Of a stretch of 64,000 nucleotides of DNA, positions 56,245 through 63,144 are shown one piece after another. This stretch comes from VRUE01 sp963705635 (GTDB lineage Bacteria > Actinomycetota > Thermoleophilia > Solirubrobacterales > 70-9). How positions within the stretch are numbered: the first letter of the stretch is position 1; every line of letters begins with the position of its first letter. A program made the translations under genes and the position numbers. The stretch lies in the NCBI GenBank assembly GCA_963705635.1, contig CAVPKH010000004.1:682001-746000 (forward strand), written 5' to 3'. The notes beneath the pieces are model-generated. The model was not told where the DNA came from and did no database searches. It saw nothing but the letters and a program-made list of their open reading frames with translations.

Positions 56245-56362
56245 CAAGAGACGATCCCGGCAGGGGTGAAGCGTCTTGTACTTTTTCGGCAATCCCTCGC
56301 GGCGACAGCCGGCACGGTTCCACCGAAAAGTTAAGCGGAACCCCTGCCGGGATCGTCTCTTG
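56245..56362. repeat. Long covarying hairpin, copy C (118 nt)
   Basis: Basal stem of 23 perfect pairs, left arm CAAGAGACGATCCCGGCAGG. Relative to copies A and B the core changes from GGTAGGGG to GGCAGGGG on both arms, GAAAC to GAAGC with the matching arm changing AC to GC, and the inner TTTTTGGG of copy B is TTTTTCGG here on both sides. It lies between the greA stop (56377) and the lysS start (56220). Confidence 0.82.
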
Positions 56363-56376
56363 GTCGCCTGAGCGGT

Positions 56377-56856
56377 CTACGCAGTCTCGATCTTGGTGAT
56401 CTTGAACTTCTTCTTGGGGCCCCGCGGGACCTCGACGGTGACGACGTCGTTGCGCTTGTGGCCGACGAGGGCTTTGCCGATCGGCGACTCGTTGGAGAGC
56501 TTGTGCTCGAGCGGGTCGGCCTCGGTCGAGCCGACGATCTGGAATTTCTGCGAGTCACCCGTCTTCTGGTCCTTGACGTGGACGATCGAGCCGAACTTGA
56601 CCTCGTCGGTGCCGAGGTCTTTCTCGTTGATCACGGTGGCGCGGCGCAGCCTCTCCTCGAGCTGGGCGATGCGCTGCTCGAGCAGGGCCTGCTCGTTCTT
56701 GGCGTCGTCGTACTCGGCGTTCTCGGAGATGTCGCCGAACTCACGCGCTTCCTTGATCCGTGCCGCGACCTCGCGTCGCTTCACGGTCGAGAGATGATCG
56801 ATCTCCTCCTTGAGCTTCTCTAGACCCTCGGGGGTGATTACGGACTGGCGACTCAC
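56377..56856 (-). CDS. greA: Transcription elongation factor GreA
   Basis: Rescues backtracked RNA polymerase by stimulating transcript cleavage. 159 residues: N-terminal coiled coil (about 1-75) with the acidic tip in REFGDISENAEYDDAKNEQA, and the C-terminal FKBP-like domain (STEADPLEHKLSNESPIGKA, VEVPRGPKKKFKITKI). Intact and of normal length. Lies between dusB and lysS, same strand. Copy C of the long hairpin follows its stop codon. Confidence 0.96.
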   Translation of the reverse strand: MSRQSVITPEGLEKLKEEIDHLSTVKRREVAARIKEAREFGDISENAEYDDAKNEQALLEQRIAQLEERLRRATVINEKDLGTDEVKFGSIVHVKDQKTGDSQKFQIVGSTEADPLEHKLSNESPIGKALVGHKRNDVVTVEVPRGPKKKFKITKIETA

Positions 56857-56964
56857 TTTGGCCCTCGCTTTGCTCGATAAGACGGCGGGAAACGGCTCCT
56901 AGACCCAAAAACGCCCAGGTGCGGCTGCGTTTGCATCACCACACCAGGGCCGGAAGTCGCGGGA

Positions 56965-57960
56965 TTATAGCGAGGGCGCTGGAGCGGCCAGATCGCCGAT
57001 CAAACGGCGGGCTCGGGGCAGGTCGGCGTTGCGCTGCAACTCGTCGGCAAGCTCGGGCGAAGCGCCCAGTGGCTCGACGTACCAGGGATAGAACTTGCGC
57101 ATGTACCTGCCGGCCCGCTCGGTCCCCAAATGCTCCTCGGCGCGGTCGATCGTCCAGAGCAGCTCGGCAACCACCTCGGCGCGGTCGGGCGGAGCCGTGC
57201 GGCGGCCGGTCAGCTCTTCGAAGACCCAGGGATTGCCAAGCGAGCCACGGGCGATCATCACCGCGGCGGCGCCCGATTCGTCGTAGGCGCGGCGCGCCGA
57301 GTCGGCGTCCTTCAGCCCCCCCGAAACGATCACCGGCACGCCGACCCGTTCGGCCAGCTCGCGGGTGAGCGCGTAGTCAGGGCTGCCCTTGTGGCCGACC
57401 GTCGCCGCCCGCGGGTGGAAGCCGATCGCCGCGACCCCGGCCTCCTCGGTCAGGCGCACGGCGAGGTCGAAGCCGGATCGATCTCCCGCCTCGATCCCCG
57501 AGCGCAGCTTCACGGTCACCGGCAGGCCGCTGCCCTCGACCGCGCCGCGAGCAAGGCCAAGGGCCAGGTCGTGGTCGCGCAGCAGCTCGGCGCCGGCGCC
57601 GGTGCGGCGCACCTTGCGCACCGGGCAGCCCATGTTGATGTCGATCAGGTCGGCGCCCGCCTCGGCGGCGATTGCGGCGGCGGAGCGCATCACCTCGGCG
57701 TCGTGGCCGAAGAGCTGCACCGAGACCGGGTGCTCGTCGGGGTGGATCCGCATCAGCTCCCGCAGGGTGCGCTCGTTGCGGTGGTGCAGGCCAAAGCTCG
57801 AGACCATCTCCGAGACCGCCAGGCCAGCCCCGTGTCGCTTCGCCTGCAGGCGCACGAACCAGTTGCCGATCCCGGCCAGCGGCGCCAGCAGGACGCGGTT
57901 GGAGATCTCGACGTCGCCGATCCGAAACGGATCAGTCAGTTGTGGGCGCGTTGCGTTCAT
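56965..57960 (-). CDS. dusB: tRNA-dihydrouridine synthase
   Basis: FMN enzyme reducing uridine to dihydrouridine in tRNA. 331 residues: FMN barrel start VLLAPLAGIGNWFVRLQAKR, catalytic Cys in DINMGCPVRKVRRTGAGAEL, IGFHPRAATVGHKGSPDYAL, and GGLKDADSARRAYDESGAAA followed by MIARGSLGNPWVFEEL. Its ATG lies inside the end of coaX (29-base overlap). The order coaX, dusB, greA, lysS resembles the Bacillus coaX-fol-dusB-lysS region. Confidence 0.94.
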   Translation of the reverse strand: MNATRPQLTDPFRIGDVEISNRVLLAPLAGIGNWFVRLQAKRHGAGLAVSEMVSSFGLHHRNERTLRELMRIHPDEHPVSVQLFGHDAEVMRSAAAIAAEAGADLIDINMGCPVRKVRRTGAGAELLRDHDLALGLARGAVEGSGLPVTVKLRSGIEAGDRSGFDLAVRLTEEAGVAAIGFHPRAATVGHKGSPDYALTRELAERVGVPVIVSGGLKDADSARRAYDESGAAAVMIARGSLGNPWVFEELTGRRTAPPDRAEVVAELLWTIDRAEEHLGTERAGRYMRKFYPWYVEPLGASPELADELQRNADLPRARRLIGDLAAPAPSL

Positions 57961-58705
57961 GGATCAGGCGTAGCCCTTTGAGGGTAAGCATGTCGTCGAC
58001 CTCGTCGATCGTCTCGGTGAAGGGGACGACCACGTGGGCGAGGCCGCCGGTGGCGAGCAGCCGCGGTTCCGGCAGCTCTTCTTCGATCCGCCCCACCACA
58101 CCGTCGATCAGGCCGGCGAAGCCGAAGACGAAGCCCGACTGGATCGCGGCGCGACTGGAGCGGCCGATCGCCGTCTCCGGCGCCTCGAGGTCGATGCGGG
58201 TGATGCGGGCGGCGCGATCGATCAGCGCGGTCAGCGATATCTCCAGGCCGGGGCCGATCGCGCCGCCGAGGTATTCGCCCTCGGCCGAGACGGCGTCGAT
58301 GTTGATCCCGGTGCCGAAGTCGACGACGACGCAGGCGCCCTGGAAGCGCTCGTAGGCGGCGATCGAGTTGACGAGGCGGTCGGCGCCGACCTCGAGTGGG
58401 TTGTCGATGCGAATCGGCATCCCCGTCCTCACACCAGGCCCGATCGTCAGGCAATCGGCCTCCAGGTAGCGCTCGGTCAGCTGCTCGTACTGGGTGCCGA
58501 GCGGGGGCACGACCGAGGAAACGCAGACGGCGTCGAGGTCGTCGAGACCCATGCCGCTGAGCGCCAGCAGGCCGCCGATCCGCTCGGCCAGCTCGTCACC
58601 AGTGGCCCCGGACCGGGTCTGAAAGCGCCAGTGCTCAGCGAGGCGCTCGCCGTCGAAGGCGCCGAGGTGGGTCTGGGTGTTGCCGACGTCGACCGCAAGG
58701 AGCAC
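57932..58705 (-). CDS. coaX: Type III pantothenate kinase
   Basis: First step of CoA synthesis by the ASKHA-fold, CoA-insensitive enzyme. 257 residues from the GTG at 58705, which starts LLAVDVGNTQTHLGAFDG with the phosphate-binding loop. Then follow the pantothenate-binding NPLEVGADRLVNSIAAYERF and VVDFGTGINIDAVSAEGEYL with the catalytic Asp. The frame stays open upstream, but that region is Arg/Pro-rich and unlike the family. Overlaps dusB by 29 bases. The plus-strand GST gene is divergent. Confidence 0.93.
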   Translation of the reverse strand: MLLAVDVGNTQTHLGAFDGERLAEHWRFQTRSGATGDELAERIGGLLALSGMGLDDLDAVCVSSVVPPLGTQYEQLTERYLEADCLTIGPGVRTGMPIRIDNPLEVGADRLVNSIAAYERFQGACVVVDFGTGINIDAVSAEGEYLGGAIGPGLEISLTALIDRAARITRIDLEAPETAIGRSSRAAIQSGFVFGFAGLIDGVVGRIEEELPEPRLLATGGLAHVVVPFTETIDEVDDMLTLKGLRLIHERNAPTTD

Positions 58706-58776
58706 GCGGCGATTATTCCCAGATCCGGGGCCGGCCGGCGGGCGGAATCGCCCGGCAGCGCCTAGGATGCCTTCTC

Positions 58777-59538
58777 GTGACGACCCGGCTCTACGTAATT
58801 CCCGCTTCGCACCCGAGCATCGCGGTGCAGCTGATGCTCGAGCACAAGGGCATCGACTACAAGCGCACGGACCTGCTGCCGGTCTTCTCCAAGGGCATCC
58901 TGCGCGGCCTCGGCTTCTCCGGCAAAACGGTCCCGGCGATGAAAATCGACGGCAGGCGCCTGCAGGGCTCACGCGAGATCACGCGCGAGCTTGACCGCCT
59001 GCGCCCCGAGCCGCCGCTGTTCCCGGCCGACCCCGGGGCGCGAACCGCGGTCGAGGAGGCCGAGCGCTTCGGCGACGAGGAGCTCCAGCACCCGATCCGC
59101 CAGATCCTCTGGTGGGCAATCAAGCGCGACAACGCGCCGCTGCGCAGCTACTCGGAGGGGGCGAAGCTGGGCGTGCCACTCTCGCTGGCGATGAAGACGG
59201 CGGCGCCGGTGGTGGCGCTTTCGGCTCGCTTCAACGAGGCCAATGACGAGAACGTCCGCCGCGACCTCGCGGAGCTGCCGGCATTGCTGCAGAAGGTCGA
59301 CGACCTGATCGCCGCCGGCGTGCTCAACGGCGAGCAGCTCAATGCAGCCGACTTCCAGATCGCCCCCAGCATCGCCCTGGCGATGACGCTCGACGACCTT
59401 CGCCCGGCGATCGAGAACCGTCCCGCCAGCGCCCTGGTCAAGCGCGTCGTGCCGAACTATCCCGGCAAGACCGCGCCGATCCTGCCGCCCGCCTGGCTGC
59501 AGCAGTTGCGCGACACGGCACCCGCGGCTTCGGCCTAG
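58777..59538 (+). CDS. Glutathione S-transferase-fold protein
   Basis: 253 residues from a GTG. N-terminal thioredoxin-like domain TTRLYVIPASHPSIAVQLML with KTVPAMKIDGRRLQGSREIT (cis-Pro and the thiol-binding Ser), then a helical C-terminal domain including LAELPALLQKVDDLIAAGVL and LNAADFQIAPSIALAMT. Actinobacteria mostly use mycothiol instead of glutathione, so the true co-substrate may differ. The end overlaps the convergent TIR gene by four bases. Intact. Confidence 0.85.
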   Translation: MTTRLYVIPASHPSIAVQLMLEHKGIDYKRTDLLPVFSKGILRGLGFSGKTVPAMKIDGRRLQGSREITRELDRLRPEPPLFPADPGARTAVEEAERFGDEELQHPIRQILWWAIKRDNAPLRSYSEGAKLGVPLSLAMKTAAPVVALSARFNEANDENVRRDLAELPALLQKVDDLIAAGVLNGEQLNAADFQIAPSIALAMTLDDLRPAIENRPASALVKRVVPNYPGKTAPILPPAWLQQLRDTAPAASA

Positions 59539-60737
59539 CCCAAGGGCGCCCGCGTGGCGCGAAGCTCGCGGCGATCGAGGCCGAGCATTGCGGCAATGGT
59601 CAGGCCGGCGATCATCGCGCTCGCCAGGCCAAAGCTGAGGACGATCTCGCCCCCGGAGGTGTTCTTCCAGCCGGTGGCGATGACGATCAGCTGAAAGAGG
59701 ACGCCGCCCCCGGCGCCGCAGAGAAAGCCGACGCCGGTCCGCTTCGGACTCCAGAGGGAGCCGATCAGGCCGCCGATCAGGCCGGCCGATGCGAAGATCG
59801 CCCCCAGCTCGATCTGGGCCCGTGAGTCGAACTTGACCTTGTCGTCGGGGAGGAAGACCGGCAGGGTGAAGATCACGCCGCTGATCAACCCCGCGCAAGC
59901 GCCGATCAGCAATCCCCGCAGGCCAGGTCGAACCGGGTCGACCCGCAGAACCCGCATTGCCAGCCAGACGGCGAGCGCCGCGCCGACCACGGCGAGGGTC
60001 TCGGTTCGTCGCAGGATCTCGCGCACGATGTGTTCCCTCGTTTCCGACCAGACTTCGTTGTCGATTGCTTCCTGGCCGGCGATCTTGACCGCGAGCGCGC
60101 GTCCAGCTGCCGCCGCAAGGCCGGCCACCGCCATGCCTTCGAGGATCAGCCGATTGCCGCGGCTCGGCGGCGGGACCGGGGACGGAGCCGGCGGCGGGGT
60201 TGGGGCCGGGGTCGTCGAGGGCGTGACGAGCGGACGGGCCCCATCGCTCGGCAGAAGCTCGTCCAATGCGCCGAACAGGCGGCCGACGTCATAGCCCCAG
60301 CGCGCCTCGCTCAGTTCCAGGGCATTGCGCCGCGTGAGCGGCCGCAGCGGTTCCGGCAGCAGCTTTTTCCTCGGCATCCGCGCGCCGGAGACGAGCACCG
60401 GAATCGGCATCACGTCGCCGCGCCCGAGCCCGGTTTCGACCTCCAGCCGGACGAAGTCCGCGGGGTCGTCGAGGCGCCGGCTTCCGTCCTCGCCCTCCGC
60501 CGTTGCCCAGTTCGGGCCCATCACCACGATCAGCGCCAGGCACCCCGAGACGACCTCGGTGATCCGTTCGACGAAGTCCACCCCTGGCGCGAGCTCGACG
60601 TCCATGAACACGTTGCCCTCGCCGAAACGGTTGACCATCGCGTCGTAGAGGCGCCCGGCGTGGGCCGCCGTCTCATCGCGGCGATAGCAGATGAAGACCT
60701 TTTGGGCGGTGGCTTTGCCCGCCGTGGCGACGCTCAT
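59535..60737 (-). CDS. TIR domain - polytopic membrane protein (candidate defence effector)
   Basis: 400 residues. TIR domain at about 11-160: KVFICYRRDETAAHAGRLYD, FGEGNVFMDVELAPGVDFVE, LIVVMGPNWATAEG, and DPADFVRLEVETGLGRGDVM, where the Glu of RLEVE is at the position used by NAD-cleaving TIRs. A Pro-rich linker (PTPPPAPSPVPPPSRG, about 178-194) leads to five or six membrane helices (e.g. LRGLLIGACAGLISGVIFTL, LGAIFASAGLIGGLIGSLW). Bacterial TIRs are typically NADases in phage defence. ATG overlaps the SLATT-gene stop (TGATG), so the two proteins are coupled. Frame intact. Signalling rather than defence remains possible. Confidence 0.85.
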   Translation of the reverse strand: MSVATAGKATAQKVFICYRRDETAAHAGRLYDAMVNRFGEGNVFMDVELAPGVDFVERITEVVSGCLALIVVMGPNWATAEGEDGSRRLDDPADFVRLEVETGLGRGDVMPIPVLVSGARMPRKKLLPEPLRPLTRRNALELSEARWGYDVGRLFGALDELLPSDGARPLVTPSTTPAPTPPPAPSPVPPPSRGNRLILEGMAVAGLAAAAGRALAVKIAGQEAIDNEVWSETREHIVREILRRTETLAVVGAALAVWLAMRVLRVDPVRPGLRGLLIGACAGLISGVIFTLPVFLPDDKVKFDSRAQIELGAIFASAGLIGGLIGSLWSPKRTGVGFLCGAGGGVLFQLIVIATGWKNTSGGEIVLSFGLASAMIAGLTIAAMLGLDRRELRATRAPLG

Positions 60738-61213
60738 CACCGATCGCCCGCCATGCTCCGATTGACGTCGTCGCGATGGGAGACCCAGACCGCGTGCTCC
60801 TGCGAGACCAGGCTCTCCACCCGCTCGGCGAGCAGCGCATCGGGATTCGGCACGACCTCGTAGGGACCGGCCTTTGCCATGAAGAGGAACTGCTCGTGCT
60901 TGAGCTGCTCGCAGGTGGCCCGGTAGGTGGTCCAGTTCTGCTGGTACTGCTGGAGCTGCTGCAGGCCCTCGATCACGACGATCAGGGCGCCACCGCCACC
61001 GACGACCCAGACCGGCGCCGAGACGCTGGCCGCGACCGGTATCGCCGCCGCGGTGACGATCTGGCAGATCTTCAAGCGCTTGAACCAATGCTGGCTGAGC
61101 TGACTTTTCGCGTCGTACCAGGCAATCTGTTCCTGCACCCGGTTCCAGGCGGCGGACTGCTCTAACCCAGCCGGAGTTTGGTCGGCCGATCTATCAACAG
61201 TTGAGGTTTCCAA
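60737..61213 (-). CDS. SLATT-domain (DUF4231-like) two-TM protein
   Basis: 158 residues from a TTG. Helical N-terminus with WNRVQEQIAWYDAKSQLSQH, two adjacent membrane helices (about 46-63 and 66-83), then the family tail QQLQQYQQNWTTYRATCEQL and GPYEVVPNPDALLAERVESL. This architecture (W..Y..K, 2TM, NW..YR...E.L) is that of SLATT/DUF4231 proteins, predicted pore-forming effectors in nucleotide-sensing conflict systems. The stop overlaps the TIR gene start. Its own promoter lies just upstream, with a leader of only about 9 bases and no clear ribosome site. Confidence 0.82.
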   Translation of the reverse strand: METSTVDRSADQTPAGLEQSAAWNRVQEQIAWYDAKSQLSQHWFKRLKICQIVTAAAIPVAASVSAPVWVVGGGGALIVVIEGLQQLQQYQQNWTTYRATCEQLKHEQFLFMAKAGPYEVVPNPDALLAERVESLVSQEHAVWVSHRDDVNRSMAGDR

Positions 61214-61228
61214 AGTAATTGAGGATGC

Positions 61229-61257
61229 GGTTTATCCCACCCGGCTGGCCCTGTCAA
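61229..61257 (-). promoter_or_regulatory. Promoter of the SLATT-TIR operon
   Basis: Minus strand TTGACA (61257-61252), 17-base spacer, TAAACC (61234-61229). The TTG start at 61213 would be about 9 bases from the expected transcription start. The module therefore has its own promoter inside the fol-coaX cluster and a near-leaderless mRNA. Confidence 0.6.
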
Positions 61258-61261
61258 GGAG

Positions 61262-61759
61262 CTAGGCGAGAGAACCGACTCGCCGCACCGACTGGCCCGG
61301 GCCGAACTCGGCAAGGACCGCCGCCAGGCGAACGCCGCCGGGAAGGGCCAGCTCTGGATCCAGCTCGAGCAGTGGGGCGAGGACGAAGCGGCGGCTGGCG
61401 ACCTCGCGGTGGGGCAGGGTGAGCCGCTCGGTCGTCAGCTCGAGATCGCCGAGCAGGAGGAGGTCGACGTCGAGCGGGCGGGGGCTGTGCCGGGGAGCGT
61501 CGAGAGCGCGGCCGCGCTCGACCTCGATCTCCTTGCAAAGGTCGAGCAGCGCTTCCGGCTCGAGGTCGGTGCGGACGCGGATCGCCGCGTTGAGGAAATC
61601 GGCCTGGTCCAGCACCTCCCCCACCGGCTCGGTCTCATACGCGGATGAGACCGCCTCGACCTCGACCCCGCGCTCGCGCAGCAGCTCGAGCGCCGCGCGC
61701 AGGTGGGACCCGCGGTCGCCGACGTTGGAGCCCAGGCCGAGGTAACCGCTTCGCATCAC
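61262..61759 (-). CDS. folK: 2-amino-4-hydroxy-6-hydroxymethyldihydropteridine diphosphokinase
   Basis: Pyrophosphorylates the pterin before dihydropteroate synthesis. 165 residues: RSGYLGLGSNVGDRGSHLRA at the N-terminus, SSAYETEPVGEVLDQADFLN, and the signature RPLDVDLLLLGDLELTTERL followed by LPHREVASRRFVLAPLLEL. Intact. Four bases after folB; third gene of the folP-folB-folK operon. The next minus-strand genes downstream are the SLATT-TIR pair, which carries its own promoter overlapping the end of folK. Confidence 0.95.
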   Translation of the reverse strand: MMRSGYLGLGSNVGDRGSHLRAALELLRERGVEVEAVSSAYETEPVGEVLDQADFLNAAIRVRTDLEPEALLDLCKEIEVERGRALDAPRHSPRPLDVDLLLLGDLELTTERLTLPHREVASRRFVLAPLLELDPELALPGGVRLAAVLAEFGPGQSVRRVGSLA

Positions 61760-61763
61760 GCCG

Positions 61764-62189
61764 CTAGCCGGCTTCCGCCTCGTCCTCGTCGGGCTCGGCG
61801 CCGCGCTCGTGGACGACCTCGACCGCGACCTCCTGGATCGCCAGCGGCAGCGGCGGCTCGGGCTTGGCGGCGCGGACGCGGACCGACTCGCAGCCGTAGC
61901 GCTCCATCAGGCGCTCGCCGATCACCTGGGAAAGCCGCTCCAGGGTGCGGTAGCTGCGCTCGGTGGCGGCGAGGGCGACGATGTCGCAGACCTCGCCGTA
62001 GTCGACCGTGTCCTCGATCCGGTCGGTGAGCACCGCATCGCAGTCGGGCACGTCGAAGGAGATGTCGAACTCGAGCCGCTGCCCCACCTCCTGCTCGGAG
62101 TCGCTGACCCCGTGGTGGGTGTAGATCGAGAGGCCGCGAAGCTCGACCTCGACCCGTGACTCGATCCCGTTGTCGTGCGACTCCATCAT
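61764..62189 (-). CDS. folB: Dihydroneopterin aldolase
   Basis: Converts dihydroneopterin to 6-hydroxymethyldihydropterin in folate synthesis. 141 residues: VEVELRGLSIYTHHGVSDSE with the family HHG, QRLEFDISFDVPD, DYGEVCDIVALAATERSYRT, and the catalytic-Lys segment VRVRAAKPEPPLPLAIQEVA. It ends in an acidic tail. Six bases after folP and four before folK, so one operon. Confidence 0.94.
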   Translation of the reverse strand: MMESHDNGIESRVEVELRGLSIYTHHGVSDSEQEVGQRLEFDISFDVPDCDAVLTDRIEDTVDYGEVCDIVALAATERSYRTLERLSQVIGERLMERYGCESVRVRAAKPEPPLPLAIQEVAVEVVHERGAEPDEDEAEAG

Positions 62190-62195
62190 GGCAAC

Positions 62196-62981
62196 CTACC
62201 CAAGGATCGCCTCCGCGACGCGCATCGCCTGGGCGATCTCGGCAACGTCGTGGACGCGCAGCACGTCGGCGCCCTCCGCCGCGGCCAGCACCGACGAGGC
62301 GATCGTGCCGCCGAGCCGCCCGTCGACGCTGGACCCGTCGACCGCCCCGATGAAGCTCTTGCGCGAGGTGCCGATCACCAGCGGGCGGCCCAGCTCACGC
62401 AGCTCCCCCAGCCGCCGCAGCAGCTCCAGGTTGTGCTCGAGCGTCTTGCCGAAACCGATCCCGGGGTCGAGCCAGATCCGCTCTTCGTCGATTCCCGCCG
62501 CCACCGCGGCCTCGGTGCGCTCGGCCAGGAAAGCCTTGACGTCGTCGACGACGTCGTCGTAGGCGGGGTTGTCCTGCATCGTCCTCGGCGTGCCCGGCAT
62601 GTGCATCAGCACCACACCCACGCCTCGCTCGGCGCAGAGCGCCGCGATCTCAGGATCCCGCCGCAGCGCCGTGACGTCATTGACGATCGAGGCCCCGGCA
62701 TCGATCGCCGCCTCGGCGACGGCCAGCTTCGAGGTGTCGATCGAGACCGTTGCCCCGCCGGCCAGAGCCTGCACCACGGGCTCGACCCTGCGCAGCTCCT
62801 CCGCCTCACCCACTTCGACCGCCCCCGGCCGCGTCGATTCTCCGCCGACATCCAAAACCGAGGCCCCATCCCTTAGAAGCTTTTCCCCATGCGCGACGGC
62901 CGCATCCGAATCGAGGTAAAGGCCCCCGTCAGAAAACGAATCGGGGGTCACGTTGACGACGCCCATCAGCTTCGGGTTCAT
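62196..62981 (-). CDS. folP: Dihydropteroate synthase
   Basis: Condenses p-aminobenzoate with the pterin diphosphate; the target of sulfonamides. 261 residues with both signatures: LMGVVNVTPDSFSDGGLYLD at the N-terminus and GASVLDVGGESTRPGAVEVG. Further conserved parts are VSIDTSKLAVAEAAIDAGAS, WLDPGIGFGKTLEHNLELLR and VIGTSRKSFIG. Intact. First gene of the folP-folB-folK operon, downstream of ftsH. Confidence 0.96.
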   Translation of the reverse strand: MNPKLMGVVNVTPDSFSDGGLYLDSDAAVAHGEKLLRDGASVLDVGGESTRPGAVEVGEAEELRRVEPVVQALAGGATVSIDTSKLAVAEAAIDAGASIVNDVTALRRDPEIAALCAERGVGVVLMHMPGTPRTMQDNPAYDDVVDDVKAFLAERTEAAVAAGIDEERIWLDPGIGFGKTLEHNLELLRRLGELRELGRPLVIGTSRKSFIGAVDGSSVDGRLGGTIASSVLAAAEGADVLRVHDVAEIAQAMRVAEAILG

Positions 62982-63004
62982 AGAAGAAGTATCGCTAGCT
63001 GCGC

Positions 63005-63103
63005 TTGGGAGGCACGGGGCACCCCTCGAACGGGCGGATACTCAAAGCGCCGGTCTAATTAGACCGGCGCTTGGACGGTCGAGAGGTGCCCCGTGCCTCC
63101 CAA
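63005..63103. repeat. 99-nt compound hairpin between ftsH and folP
   Basis: Outer perfect 19-bp arms TTGGGAGGCACGGGGCACC / GGTGCCCCGTGCCTCCCAA, then CTCGA/TCGAG. At the tip is a perfect 28-base palindrome (63045-63072, left half AAGCGCCGGTCTAA, centred on AATT). It lies 42 bases after the ftsH stop codon. A strong structure, probably the ftsH transcript end. Confidence 0.8.
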
Positions 63104-63144
63104 CCCAATCAGCCATCAGCCTTCGTCCCTAAGTCCCTAAACCG

